Positions 54,607 to 63,786 of a DNA stretch of 64,000 nucleotides are shown here, in pieces. The stretch spans positions 1 through 64,000 of the forward strand of contig NZ_JABAGC010000008.1 in assembly GCF_012843905.1 (NCBI RefSeq). Reading direction: 5' to 3'. Position 1 is the stretch's first letter. Every line of letters starts with the position of its first letter. The notes below the pieces were generated by a model, which worked only from the letters and a program-made list of their open reading frames with translations, did not search any database and was not told the DNA's origin. Source of the stretch: Clostridium sp. SM-530-WT-3G. GTDB taxonomy: Bacteria; Bacillota; Clostridia; Clostridiales; Clostridiaceae. The translations under genes were made by a program, and so were the position numbers.

Positions 54607-55644
54607 CTATTCTTCATCGAAAAATGTACCTTGAACTTTTATTTTTCTTTTAGATGGATTAACTCTACCTAAATGCTCGTATGCTTTATCAGTTGCAACT
54701 CTTCCTCTAGGAGTTCTTATAATAAATCCCTTTTGAAGAAGATATGGTTCATAAACATCTTCAATAGTTCCAAGTTCTTCTCCTATAAAATAAGAAAGAG
54801 TTTCTATTCCAACAGGCCCACCATTAAAGTTATCAATAATAGCTTCAAGTATCTTATTGTCTACTTTATCAAACCCTGCATTATCTACTTCTAATAATTC
54901 AAGAGCATTTCTCGCTTCTTTCAATGATATTAAATTATTAGATTTTACTTCTGAATAATCTCTTACTCTCTTTAAAAGCCTGTTTGCTATTCTTGGAGTC
55001 CCTCTAGATCTTCTTGCAATTTCAAAAGCACCTTCTTCAGTAATGTCACATCCTAAAACAACAGCACTTCTTATTACTATTTCTTTAAGTTCCTCATTTG
55101 TATAATACTCCATGGCACATAAAACACCAAATCTATCTCTAAGTGGTGCACTAAGCATACCTATTCTAGTAGTAGCACCTATAAGTGTGAACTTTGGAAG
55201 ATCAATTCTTATAGATTTAGCTGCCGCACCTTTACCTATAACTATATCTAAAGCATAATCCTCCATTGCTGGATAAAGTATTTCTTCTACAGTTCTGTTT
55301 AATCTATGTATTTCATCTATAAACAAAACATCATTGTCCTTTAATGTTGTAAGTATGGCAGCTAAATCTCCTGCCCTCTCAATTGCTGGTCCTGATGTTA
55401 TCTTAAGTTCACCACTCATTTCCTTAGCTATTATATTAGCAAGAGTAGTTTTCCCTAATCCAGGAGGTCCATATAAAAGTACATGATCTAGTGCTTCACA
55501 TCTTTTTTGAGCTGCTTGTATAAATATATCAAGTCTCTCTTTAACCTTCTGCTGACCTATATACTCGTTAATTTTCTGAGGTCTTAAACTTAGTTCCGAA
55601 TTAAAATCACCATTCATCTCTGATGGATTAACTATTCTTTCCAT
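54607..55644 (-). CDS. ruvB: Holliday junction branch migration ATPase RuvB
   Basis: 345-residue AAA+ motor. [13 protein letters not shown] (20-32), Walker [10 protein letters not shown] (about 60-68), Walker [10 protein letters not shown] (about 109-117), sensor T-L-I-G-A-T-T-R near 160 and arginine-finger region, and the C-terminal winged-helix with T-P-R-G-R-V-A-T near 318. Normal length; 90 bp after ruvA with a foldback repeat in the gap. Confidence 0.96.
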   Translation of the reverse strand: MERIVNPSEMNGDFNSELSLRPQKINEYIGQQKVKERLDIFIQAAQKRCEALDHVLLYGPPGLGKTTLANIIAKEMSGELKITSGPAIERAGDLAAILTTLKDNDVLFIDEIHRLNRTVEEILYPAMEDYALDIVIGKGAAAKSIRIDLPKFTLIGATTRIGMLSAPLRDRFGVLCAMEYYTNEELKEIVIRSAVVLGCDITEEGAFEIARRSRGTPRIANRLLKRVRDYSEVKSNNLISLKEARNALELLEVDNAGFDKVDNKILEAIIDNFNGGPVGIETLSYFIGEELGTIEDVYEPYLLQKGFIIRTPRGRVATDKAYEHLGRVNPSKRKIKVQGTFFDEE

Positions 55645-55660
55645 AATATACCCCCTTTCT

Positions 55661-55730
55661 CAGTTAACAGTTATCAGTTTACTGCAAATTCAATAAAAAC
55701 TGTTAACTGTAAATTGTTAACTGCTAACTG
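55661..55730. repeat. Foldback element of CAGTTAA/TTAACTG units
   Basis: Left arm CAGTTAACAGTTATCAGTTT, A-rich centre, right arm with ACTGTTAACTG, TTGTTAACTGC and TAACTGA. It fills the gap between ruvA and ruvB and begins 4 bp after the ruvA stop. Confidence 0.78.
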
Positions 55731-55734
55731 ACAT

Positions 55735-56331
55735 CTATCCCATTAATGCCTTTAACGCATTTTTAATTATATTTTCGACACTATCATTTTTATCAATATT
55801 TTTAAGAACTTTTTCTGCTTCTTTTTCACTATATCCAAGTGCAATTAATGCGCTTAATGCTTCTGATGCTGCTAATGTATTTTCTACTGAGCCTGTTTCA
55901 TCTTCAAATGCACCATCTAATAATTCATCTGGTTGAAGCTTATCTTTAAGTTCTAATATTATTCTTGCAGCAGTCTTTTTACCTATTCCGACTCCTCTAC
56001 AGATGTGTTTTTCATCACCTATCATTATAGCATATTTAAGATTATTAACTCTGCTTATTGAAAGTAATGATAAAGCTGCTTTTGGTCCTACTCCGTTTAC
56101 ATTTAAAAGAAGTTTAAACATATCAAGTTCTTCTCTCGAATCAAATCCGTAAAGGCCTATAAAGTCTTCTCTTACAATCTGTTCTATATATAATGTTATT
56201 TCTTCTCCTGCTTCAGGAACATCTGACATTGTTGCACCTGAAGTAAATATTTTATACCCAATACCGTTATTTTCAACTATAATATAGTCTTTATTAATTC
56301 CGATATATTTCCCTCTTATATACTCGTACAT
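55735..56331 (-). CDS. ruvA: Holliday junction DNA helicase subunit RuvA
   Basis: 198 residues. N-terminal OB fold (M-Y-E-Y-I-R-G-K-Y), helix-hairpin-helix motifs with N-G-V-G-P-K-A-A-L-S (about 71-80) and G-V-G-I-G-K-K-T-A-A-R-I (about 105-116), acidic linker, and C-terminal RuvB-binding domain with A-L-G-Y-S-E-K-E-A near 164. The upstream 15 codons of the frame are ignored: the ATG at 56331 has ggaggat 5 nt away. Confidence 0.95.
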   Translation of the reverse strand: MYEYIRGKYIGINKDYIIVENNGIGYKIFTSGATMSDVPEAGEEITLYIEQIVREDFIGLYGFDSREELDMFKLLLNVNGVGPKAALSLLSISRVNNLKYAIMIGDEKHICRGVGIGKKTAARIILELKDKLQPDELLDGAFEDETGSVENTLAASEALSALIALGYSEKEAEKVLKNIDKNDSVENIIKNALKALMG

Positions 56332-56452
56332 CTTATCCTCCACAGTTTTCCATGTGCTTCTTATGTAATTTATCAATTCACTTAAGCCTAAATATTACTT
56401 TATCATTTTACAATAAATCTTTCAATAAGTAAGGCTCTAAATTTTACATTTA

Positions 56453-56509
56453 GATAGTCGAACTTATTCTGCGAATACTATGTGAGTACCCAGCGAACGA
56501 ATGTGAGTC
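56453..56509 (+). repeat. Dispersed GATAGT-GAACTTA repeat, copy 1
   Basis: Starts GATAGTCGAACTTATTCTGC and ends with GAATGTGAGTC. A related copy lies in inverse orientation at 59241-59290 (shared GATAGT-N-GAACTTA-N-TCT and TGAGTAC-N-CAG blocks). It has no open frame. The surrounding 56332-56767 spacer otherwise holds only the map terminator and AT-rich DNA. Confidence 0.65.
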
Positions 56510-56662
56510 AAGCTTCCTTAAATCATATTCTAAATCTATGATTTGGTTCCTCTATATTTATTATTCTTGATTATTTAAATTATATATTGTTTATGAAATC
56601 ATAAAATATATACCTAAAAATATCACCTTATAAATTCAATTATATGCTTCTCCTAACAATAA

Positions 56663-56713
56663 AATATACTCAAAACCATACAACTATATAAACTGCATGA
56701 TTTTGAGCATATT
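56663..56713 (-). terminator. Terminator of map
   Basis: 20-bp stem (arms 56694-56713 and 56663-56682) that pairs completely on the minus-strand RNA with three G-U pairs, followed by UUUUAUUGU. Confidence 0.8.
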
Positions 56714-56767
56714 ATCCTTTTAAAAGATATTTATTTTCAACGATATACTTTTAATAAATGTATAATC

Positions 56768-57640
56768 TTATCTAGCAATTATTTCTGCTCCATCTTCATT
56801 TATGGCTATTGTATATTCCCATTGTGCTGAAAGAGATCCATCATCTGTGTATACTGTCCATTCATTATCTGAATCAACAAATATTCTATGAGTTCCTTCA
56901 TTTATCATAGGTTCAATTGTAAATACCATTCCTGGAACTAAAATCATTCCTTTAGCTTTTGTCTTATAATGATATACAAATGGATCTTCATGAATATCTA
57001 ATCCTACTCCGTGTCCACCAAATTCACGTACAACTGAATAACCATTTTCTTCAGCAATATTACCAATAACTCTACCTATATCACCTAATGATGTTTCCCA
57101 AGGCTTTATTATTTCAACAGCTTTATCTAAAGCTTCTTTTGTTACATTAACAAGTTTTTTTGCTTTTTCACTTACATTACCTATTAAAAACATTCTAGAT
57201 GAATCTGAATAATATCCATTTAATATAGTTGTTGCATCACAGTTTATAATATCTCCATCCTTAAGTATTACATCTTTACTAGGTATTCCATGACATACCT
57301 CATCATTTATAGATGTACATATACTCTTTGGAAATCCTTCATAATTTAAATCAGCAGGTATTCCCCCATGAGCAATTGTATATTCATGTGCCATAGTATT
57401 AATTTCTTCTGTGCTCATTCCAACCTTAATATTTTTTTCTATTAAATCTAACAAACCGTTATTTATAACTGCACTTTTTCTTATTCCTTCTATCTGTTCA
57501 GGTGTCTTAATCATTTTCCTTTTAGGTATTTCGTATCCTTTTCTTCTAAATGCCTTTAACTTTTCATCAAATTCATAATGACAGTTTTTATATTTTAAAC
57601 CACTGCCACACCAACACTTATCATTTCTACCAAAAACCAT
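56768..57640 (-). CDS. map: Methionine aminopeptidase with N-terminal SEC-C zinc motif
   Basis: 290 residues; removes the initiator methionine from new proteins. The SEC-C motif R-N-D-K-C-W-C-G-S-G-L-K-Y-K-N-C-H at 5-21 is the zinc-binding ribosome/SecA-type tail. The peptidase domain has E-V-C-H-G-I-P (near 121), D-G-D-I-I-N-C-D (near 135), D-S-S-R-M-F near 149, G-H-G-V-G near 212, and E-P-M-I near 246, giving the D/D/H/E/E metal ligands. The upstream part of the frame is ignored; the start at 57640 has ttggaga. Confidence 0.94.
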   Translation of the reverse strand: MVFGRNDKCWCGSGLKYKNCHYEFDEKLKAFRRKGYEIPKRKMIKTPEQIEGIRKSAVINNGLLDLIEKNIKVGMSTEEINTMAHEYTIAHGGIPADLNYEGFPKSICTSINDEVCHGIPSKDVILKDGDIINCDATTILNGYYSDSSRMFLIGNVSEKAKKLVNVTKEALDKAVEIIKPWETSLGDIGRVIGNIAEENGYSVVREFGGHGVGLDIHEDPFVYHYKTKAKGMILVPGMVFTIEPMINEGTHRIFVDSDNEWTVYTDDGSLSAQWEYTIAINEDGAEIIAR

Positions 57641-57852
57641 AATTTCTATTTCTCCAATCATTAATAAAATAAATATTAACATTTATTTTTATTTTAATAT
57701 AAACATTATAGCATACTTTAAAAATGAGTTTTTACCTTTCTAATTTTCACATAAACCTTCAACCCTTTTACTATAAGTTTATTCTTTCTTATATTAAATA
57801 GTTACAAAAACAATAGAACCATTGTGTTTTAGTTCACCATGGTCCTACATTA

Positions 57853-58431
57853 TTATGATAAGAATTCAGATAAATCTTCTTCTGCGTCTTCTTTATTATC
57901 ATATTTTAATTCAAAATTGTTTATTTTATATACATCATTTTCTGGTAGCATCTGAACACTCTTATTTTCTCTATATACATCACTATCATTTTCTATAAAT
58001 AACTTTCCATTTTCATCACTCTTATAAATAGCTAAATATCCTTCTTTTTCACCTATATAATATTTATCAGGCTCTACAGTTTGGGAATCATCTTTTTTAA
58101 ACTTTAAATCAGACTCTTCTGCACGATCAAGGGTATATCCTATTTTCTTTAATTCTGAGCAAAGTTTATTTATAGTTAAATCAGAAGCTAAATTAAATTT
58201 TTCTTTCAATTCTTTTAATGATAATTCTTCATTTGAATTATCATCAGATATTAAACATATTTTCATATTATCATCAATAACTTTTTCTGTATTCTGAGCA
58301 GCTATTGTTGTATTCTCCAATTTTTCATTTTTCTTATTCATCATATATCTATCTGCTATGAAGTAAGTTAAAGTAAATATAAGTGCTAATGATATAGTTG
58401 TAATAATAAATAATTTCCTCTTATTTTTCAT
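57853..58431 (-). CDS. Membrane-anchored hypothetical protein
   Basis: 192 residues with a basic start (MKNKRKLF), one transmembrane helix (about 8-25, ITTISLALIFTLTYFIA) and an extracytoplasmic acidic, lysine-rich domain. I recognise no catalytic motif. The region around 65-125 (ELSLKELKEKFNLASDL, then Y-Y-I-G-E-K-E-G-Y-L-A-I-Y) suggests a small folded domain. Its tail is acidic (DAEEDLSEFLS). The start at 58431 has gggag 8 nt away. Confidence 0.65.
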   Translation of the reverse strand: MKNKRKLFIITTISLALIFTLTYFIADRYMMNKKNEKLENTTIAAQNTEKVIDDNMKICLISDDNSNEELSLKELKEKFNLASDLTINKLCSELKKIGYTLDRAEESDLKFKKDDSQTVEPDKYYIGEKEGYLAIYKSDENGKLFIENDSDVYRENKSVQMLPENDVYKINNFELKYDNKEDAEEDLSEFLS

Positions 58432-58506
58432 AATAATCACTCCCTTTTTCTGGTATTATTGACTATTATGTTTTAATATATACATTTATTATGTATATTT
58501 TTTATT

Positions 58507-59097
58507 TTATTCGAACAATGAATTATCAAACAATAAATAGTATCCTTGTGGTTTTTTACATACTGGACATACATTTGGAGCTTCTTTTCCTTCGTATATA
58601 AATCCACAATTTGTGCAAATCCACTGAGTACTTTCATCTTTCTTAAACAATGTATTATTTTCGAATTCATCTGCATATCTATTAAATCTATCTCCATGGA
58701 CTTTTTCTATGAATGCAATATTTCTAAAAGTTGTAGCAATGTCACTAAAGCCTTCTTGTTCTGCAATATCAGCAAATTCTTTATACACAACATCATGTTC
58801 TTTATATTCATTATTAGCTGAAGTTCTTAAAAGCTTTAAAATATCATCATATACATCTACTGGATATGATCCATTATCTATAGTTATAGTCTGACCATTT
58901 AATGACTTTAATGCATCATAAAATACCTTCGCATGTGCCTGTTCCTGGCTTGCAGTATACTTAAACAAACGTTCTATAATATTGTATTTCTTGTTTTTAG
59001 CTGTTTCAGCGGCCATATCATATCTATTTCTTGCCTGACTTTCACCAGTAAATGCCCTCATTAAATTAATTTTAGTTTTGCTTTCCTTGAAATCCAT
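58507..59097 (-). CDS. rbr: Rubrerythrin
   Basis: 196-residue peroxide-reducing protein of anaerobes. The ferritin-like di-iron domain (about 1-145) carries E-S-Q-A-R-N-R-Y (19-26), E-Q-A-H (about 52-55), E-H near 95, and E-K-V-H-G-D-R-F near 129. The C-terminal rubredoxin domain has C-T-N-C-G (near 159-163) and C-P-V-C near 174. The upstream 15 codons of the frame are ignored: the ggagg site 7 nt before the ATG at 59097 sets the start. That site is buried in a 23-bp hairpin. Confidence 0.95.
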   Translation of the reverse strand: MDFKESKTKINLMRAFTGESQARNRYDMAAETAKNKKYNIIERLFKYTASQEQAHAKVFYDALKSLNGQTITIDNGSYPVDVYDDILKLLRTSANNEYKEHDVVYKEFADIAEQEGFSDIATTFRNIAFIEKVHGDRFNRYADEFENNTLFKKDESTQWICTNCGFIYEGKEAPNVCPVCKKPQGYYLLFDNSLFE

Positions 59098-59099
59098 AA

Positions 59100-59153
59100 A
59101 AATTCCTCCAGTAAAAATATTATTTATAATTAATATTTCCACTAGAGGAATTT
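59100..59153 (-). promoter_or_regulatory. Hairpin sequestering the rubrerythrin ribosome binding site
   Basis: Arms 59131-59153 and 59100-59122 pair over 23 bp around an 8-nt loop. On the minus-strand RNA the three imperfect positions (109/144, 113/140 and 114/139) are all G-U pairs; on the plus strand they are mismatches. The GGAGG at 59105-59109 lies wholly in the stem, 2-3 nt from the ATG-proximal base. This is a translational control structure in form. Confidence 0.75.
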
Positions 59154-59240
59154 ATTATTCAGAACTTACAAGTATTATTTATTTTTAATTTTATAAATCA
59201 ATTATATTTTTAAGGAATTAATGTATTTTGTATATGAATA

Positions 59241-59290
59241 GATCGATTCGCATACGCTCACTGAGTACTCATAGAGTAAGTTCTACTATC
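59241..59290 (-). repeat. Dispersed GATAGT-GAACTTA repeat, copy 2
   Basis: Read on the minus strand it begins GATAGTAGAACTTACTCT and ends GCGAATCGATC; related to 56453-56509 but about 10 bp shorter in the middle. Directly next to it (59290-59306) is a small hairpin CCAAAA/TTTTGG at the end of the membrane protease gene. Confidence 0.6.
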
Positions 59291-59314
59291 CAAAAGCAAG
59301 TTTTGGAGTATCAC

Positions 59315-60067
59315 TTAATACATAGAAAATGTATGTTTTATTGATTGTATAAATATATTAGAAACCACTTTAAAGCCATTCTTAAAATACAGAACAATAT
59401 TTATAACCAATGTAAATGCTATTAGTTCAATATAGTATAATACAACACTTACAAAACTATCTAAGCCTATAATTTTTGAAGTTATACTTTTAAAGTCTAC
59501 AACCACATGACCTGTAAAATATGTAATGGCAAAAATCAATACACAAAATGTAATAAGTCCCTTTAATGTTCCTTTTAAATCAGCATGACTTGGTGCTATT
59601 CCACTTACAAGAACAATAAATAATCCTAATGTAATTAATCCACTCTTTGAAAATATAGTACTTGGCAGCATTATTCTATAAAGATCACTTAAATTACATT
59701 TTAAAACATACCTACATTCAATAAACATAAATAAAGGAATATTTATAAGTGCAGGTGCTATAGAAATAAAAAATTTCTTTATTCCAATAACAAATGGAAT
59801 TTTGCTTGATACATTTGTTTTAACATATCCTGGTTCATTTCCTGTTGGAAATAATTTTACATGCTCAACTTGAGAAAAACATACTAATGCAACAATTAAA
59901 TGAGCTAGTTCATGTGCAGGGGTACTTATCCCGTAAATAAGTTTTGATAAAAATCTATTTATATAGCTTAATGAATTTTGAAATAAAGATTGTATTAACC
60001 TAAGTGCATAATAATATATAAAATACAATAACAAAAATGCCCCAACTGCATTTATTGCTAACCCCAT
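59315..60067 (-). CDS. Membrane protein with an HExxH motif (M50-like metalloprotease candidate)
   Basis: 250 residues with about six transmembrane helices. After the first helix, residues about 48-60 read I-S-T-P-A-H-E-L-A-H-L-I-V: an HExxH zinc motif inside a hydrophobic helix, as in site-2-protease-like M50 enzymes. A possible third-ligand region is S-G-I-A-P-S-H-A-D-L near 160. The protein is short and has no PDZ domain. Whether it is an active protease is unproven. It lies 109 bp downstream of the radical SAM gene on the same strand. Start: gaggtgat site. Confidence 0.7.
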   Translation of the reverse strand: MGLAINAVGAFLLLYFIYYYALRLIQSLFQNSLSYINRFLSKLIYGISTPAHELAHLIVALVCFSQVEHVKLFPTGNEPGYVKTNVSSKIPFVIGIKKFFISIAPALINIPLFMFIECRYVLKCNLSDLYRIMLPSTIFSKSGLITLGLFIVLVSGIAPSHADLKGTLKGLITFCVLIFAITYFTGHVVVDFKSITSKIIGLDSFVSVVLYYIELIAFTLVINIVLYFKNGFKVVSNIFIQSIKHTFSMY

Positions 60068-60176
60068 AAAATCACCTCTTCCATATCAACAACAAAAGTA
60101 ACTAAAATAATATAGTATACAACAAATCTATAGATTTTAGGCGAAAGTTCTCCCTCAAAAAACTTTCAACTAAATA

Positions 60177-61046
60177 TTATCTTACTCTATTAATAAATCC
60201 ACATCTCTTACAAAGATCTTCAACTGCTTTTCGTCCTGAAAATCCATCATATATTGCTTTGGCTCTTTCACCATTTATTATTTCTTCTAAATCCTGCTCA
60301 AATATATTTCCTAAAGGTATACTTCCTTCACTATCTAAGCAACATGGTACCACTGTTCCATCTACTAATACTCCTATTTGATCTCTTAATCCATAGCAGA
60401 ATGCTCTCTCTCCTATTTCTTCTATCTTTAGAGATGGCCATGCAAATTTTTGTCCCATATTTAAATACACTCTATCTCTTAGCTTAAATGTATTCTTTTC
60501 CTTTAATACTTCCCTTATATCATCACTAACATCAAACTTTTCTTCTAATAACTTAAATATATCTACATTCATATTATTACGTGCCTTATATTTCATATCA
60601 AGATTCCATAATCTGAGTGTACATATAATTCCTGTATTCTCATTAGCTTCTTTTACAAAATCTACAATATTATTTATATAATCATTAAAATCTACATCAT
60701 TATCATTTGCTTCAAAGCTATGAAGTGAAAAATTAATCTGTCTTAAGGCTTTTGATTTTAAAAGAATATCTTTTACTTCGTTAATTAAAGTTCCATTGGT
60801 AGTTATGTTAACTTTTAAATCATACTCTTCACATATATTTAAAAATATTTCAAGGTTTTTATTTAAAAATGGTTCTCCCATTAAATGGAAATAAACATGA
60901 TCTGTATAAGGCTTAATACTTTTTATTATTTTTTCAAATGCTTCTCTTTCCATAAACTTAAGCTTTCTTGATGTCTTTGGGCAAAAATCACAGCTTAAAT
61001 TACATATATTAGTAATTTCAATATAAACCTTTTTAAATTTTCTCAT
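60177..61046 (-). CDS. Radical SAM protein with SPASM-type C-terminus
   Basis: 289 residues. Cluster motif C-N-L-S-C-D-F-C at 14-21, G-E-P motif (L-M-G-E-P-F) near 58 and T-T-N-G-T near 83. C-terminal cysteines are at C-Y-G-L-R-D near 233, P-C-C-L-D near 250 and the final C-K-R-C-G-F, a SPASM-like set for auxiliary clusters. Such proteins modify peptides, proteins or small molecules; the substrate cannot be told here. No small precursor-peptide gene is evident beside it. Confidence 0.85.
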   Translation of the reverse strand: MRKFKKVYIEITNICNLSCDFCPKTSRKLKFMEREAFEKIIKSIKPYTDHVYFHLMGEPFLNKNLEIFLNICEEYDLKVNITTNGTLINEVKDILLKSKALRQINFSLHSFEANDNDVDFNDYINNIVDFVKEANENTGIICTLRLWNLDMKYKARNNMNVDIFKLLEEKFDVSDDIREVLKEKNTFKLRDRVYLNMGQKFAWPSLKIEEIGERAFCYGLRDQIGVLVDGTVVPCCLDSEGSIPLGNIFEQDLEEIINGERAKAIYDGFSGRKAVEDLCKRCGFINRVR

Positions 61047-61216
61047 CCGCTATTCTCCTAATAATTTATTCTCTTTTGAATTCATATTAAAGTATATCTT
61101 TTCATAATAATCTTTGCAACTTTACTTAATTTTTATATAAATTAGATTATATATTTTATTAGTCTCTTATTTTTTGGTAAAATATAGGTGTAAATAATTT
61201 ATAAAAGAGGTATAGA

Positions 61217-63049
61217 ATGATTGATGAAAATAAAATCCAAAATTATCTTAATGGTAATTCTCTAGATTCTTATTACACCTTTGGAGCACATTTTACTAAT
61301 GAATACAATCAATATGGAGTACGATTTACAGTTTATGCTCCTAATGCAGAAAAAGTAATGCTTGTAGGCAGCTTTAATGACTGGGAAGGATATGACATGC
61401 ACAAACTTTCTTCAGGAGTATGGACAATATTTGCAAAAGACATTCCTGAACTATCCCTTTACAAATATAGAATTATTACTAAAGACAATGAAATCATTGA
61501 TAAAATAGACCCATTTGCTTTTTATAGTGAATTGCGACCTAATACAGCTTCTAAAGTATACAATATCGATAATTTTCCTTGGTCTGATTATCAATGGATG
61601 AAAGAAAGAACAAAAAATTTCAATTCTCCCATGAACATTTACGAAATCCACCTTGGATCATGGAAAAAGAAAAACGACTCATCTAAAGAAGATACTACTT
61701 TTTATTCCTACAATGAACTAAGCGAAATGATTATACCTTATGTAAAAGAAATGGGATATACCCATATAGAACTACTTCCTATAACTGAATACCCATATGA
61801 TGGCTCATGGGGATATCAATCCAGCGGATATTTTTCGCCAACAAGCAGATACGGTACTCCAAAGGAATTTATGAATTTCATAAATACATGTCATAACAAT
61901 AATATTGGAGTAATAATGGATATAGTTCCAGGACACCACGTAAAAGATGGAGCTTCACTATATAAATATGATGGCAGTTATGTATATGAAAATGATGATG
62001 AATCTTTGAGATTTACAGAATGGGATACAGCTTTATTTGATTTTTCAAAGCCTCATGTAGTAAGTTATATTAAATCTTCCTTAGATTTCTGGTTAACTTA
62101 TTATCATATTGATGGATTAAGATACGATGCTGTTTCAACATTAATATATCATGGAGGAGATGCAAATAAAGGTATAAACGAACCTGCATTATGGTTTTTA
62201 AGAAATACAAATTATGCTTTGCAGAATAAACATAAGACAGCAATGCTTATTGCTGAAGATTCATCAACATATGTAAAAGTTACTGCACCTGTAATCTATG
62301 GCGGTGTAGGTTTTGATTACAAATGGAATTTTGGGTGGATGCATGATACCTTGGAGTATTTCTCACTTTCTCCAGCAGACAGAGAAAATTCAAGATATAA
62401 AATAACATTTTCATTTGATTATTTTTATAATGAAATTTTTCTTCTTCCTATATCCCATGATGAAGTTTCTCACTTTAAGTGTTCTGTAATTAATAGAATG
62501 TATGGAACATATGATGAAAAATTTGATAATTTAAAATGCTTCTATCTTTTTATGATAACCCACCCTGGAAAAAAGCTTAACTTTATGGGTAATGAACTTG
62601 GACAGTTCGATGTATGGAATGACCATGATGAGCTTGACTGGAATCTACTTGAATACCAAAAACATAAATACTTTTGTGACTATATTAAAGAACTTCACTC
62701 AATCTATTTATCAGAAAGCAGTCTATTTCAAAATGATTACAATGCTCTAAGCTTTAAATGGGTTCAAGTAGATGAATATAATAATTGTATATTTTCCTAC
62801 TACAGAAATGATCTGAATGGCAATCTGCTTTATGTAATAATAAATCTTTCAAATCATAGCTTTGATAAAATAAACATGCGAGTAGATTATCCTGGAAAAT
62901 ACATTGAAATTTTAAATACTGATGATAGTAAATTTGATGGTTCTGGAAATACTAATAGTATATTAACTGCTGGTATTGATTCTTATGGGCACTATCTAAA
63001 TTTTAGTATAAGTCCTTTATCAGGTATAATTTTTAAATATTTAAAATAA
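61217..63049 (+). CDS. glgB: 1,4-alpha-glucan branching enzyme
   Basis: 610 residues; introduces alpha-1,6 branches into glycogen/granulose. N-terminal CBM48 (about 20-115; R-F-T-V-Y-A-P-N-A, then G-S-F-N-D-W). The GH13 barrel follows with Y-E-I-H-L-G-S-W near 139 and G-Y-Q-S-S-G-Y-F near 189. The nucleophile is in D-G-L-R-Y-D-A-V near 282, the acid in I-A-E-D-S near 324, and the third acidic residue in S-H-D-E near 395; F-M-G-N-E-L-G-Q near 440 is typical. C-terminal beta domain complete. It is a single gene here; no other glg gene is nearby. Start: agaggt site 6 nt upstream. Confidence 0.93.
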   Translation: MIDENKIQNYLNGNSLDSYYTFGAHFTNEYNQYGVRFTVYAPNAEKVMLVGSFNDWEGYDMHKLSSGVWTIFAKDIPELSLYKYRIITKDNEIIDKIDPFAFYSELRPNTASKVYNIDNFPWSDYQWMKERTKNFNSPMNIYEIHLGSWKKKNDSSKEDTTFYSYNELSEMIIPYVKEMGYTHIELLPITEYPYDGSWGYQSSGYFSPTSRYGTPKEFMNFINTCHNNNIGVIMDIVPGHHVKDGASLYKYDGSYVYENDDESLRFTEWDTALFDFSKPHVVSYIKSSLDFWLTYYHIDGLRYDAVSTLIYHGGDANKGINEPALWFLRNTNYALQNKHKTAMLIAEDSSTYVKVTAPVIYGGVGFDYKWNFGWMHDTLEYFSLSPADRENSRYKITFSFDYFYNEIFLLPISHDEVSHFKCSVINRMYGTYDEKFDNLKCFYLFMITHPGKKLNFMGNELGQFDVWNDHDELDWNLLEYQKHKYFCDYIKELHSIYLSESSLFQNDYNALSFKWVQVDEYNNCIFSYYRNDLNGNLLYVIINLSNHSFDKINMRVDYPGKYIEILNTDDSKFDGSGNTNSILTAGIDSYGHYLNFSISPLSGIIFKYLK

Positions 63050-63102
63050 TTCAGATTTAATTTATATAAGAGAGTGCGCTTTTATTTATGAGGCACAACA
63101 AA

Positions 63103-63135
63103 AGGCAGATTAAGAATTTATATTTCATTCTGCCT
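63103..63135 (+). terminator. Weak terminator candidate of glgB
   Basis: AGGCAGA/TCTGCCT stem with a 19-nt AT-rich loop, 54 bp after the glgB stop, with only a short T run after it (tagttt). Confidence 0.35.
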
Positions 63136-63213
63136 CATAGTTTCGTATCTTTACAAACGTTTTCAAGATTAGTAATAGAATACTTTAAATATTTTAAATT
63201 CTGCATTAATTTC

Positions 63214-63417
63214 TCATTTAACCTTCTGCTTTAATCCAATCTCCTTATTTTTAAATATCTTTTTATGGTCCTCAATTAATTTATCTCTTTTCTCCTCCAT
63301 ATAATCACTAACCTCACAAAAACAGTAAAGTGCAAGCAATACCCCTAATGCTATACCACTCACTAGCAAAATAGCAATTAATGCATTAATTGAATTACCT
63401 AGATTAGTAATAATCAT
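63214..63417 (-). CDS. Small single-span membrane protein
   Basis: 67 residues: a hydrophobic helix at about 10-33 (NALIAILLVSGIALGVLLALYC) followed by a highly charged cytosolic tail (M-E-E-K-R-D-K-L-I-E-D-H-K-K). It has an aaggggataa ribosome site. I do not recognise a family. It is downstream of the structured RNA on the same strand but separated from it by a terminator. Confidence 0.6.
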   Translation of the reverse strand: MIITNLGNSINALIAILLVSGIALGVLLALYCFCEVSDYMEEKRDKLIEDHKKIFKNKEIGLKQKVK

Positions 63418-63580
63418 AAAATTATCCCCTTATCCATTAATTTATGTGGAGTGAACATTAATTTTACCTTAAATCTTCCCACACTGTATTATATGAAATT
63501 AATTCTTTGTTATTTCCAAATTTATAATAAATCTTAATTTTTTATTTTATATTTCTTAATTTTTAATAATAGATACATAA

Positions 63581-63780
63581 CAAAAAGGCAGATGAATTAA
63601 TCATCTGCCTTTGCTTAGTAACTGATTTTAACGTTGTCCGCCAACATGGTACGCCCTCAAGTCGTACTTTGCTTCCGGGATTTTTTTCGTTGCCCGTCAC
63701 CAACTGTATATGCATTACCATATACTCAACTGCCGGATTGAAAGTGTCAGTTCACTAAGATAAATAAGAACCTTTATCTT
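63581..63780 (-). ncRNA. Structured non-coding RNA of unassigned family
   Basis: About 200 nt on the minus strand with its own promoter and terminator. A 12-bp closing stem joins CUUAGU-g-AACUGA (63747-63759) to UCAGUUACUAAG (63614-63625). Inside are hairpins GUAUAUG/CAUAUAC (63706-63725), CGGG/CCCG (63676-63696), GUACG/CGUAC (63649-63667) and GUUG-GCGGA-CAAC (63633-63645). The terminator stem AGGCAGAUGAUU/AAUUCAUCUGCCU (63586-63610) has a U5 tail. The region is much richer in G+C than its surroundings and has no open frame. I could not match it to SRP RNA, tmRNA, RNase P or common riboswitches; 6S and raiA RNA are not excluded. Confidence 0.75.
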
Positions 63781-63786
63781 GTTTAT

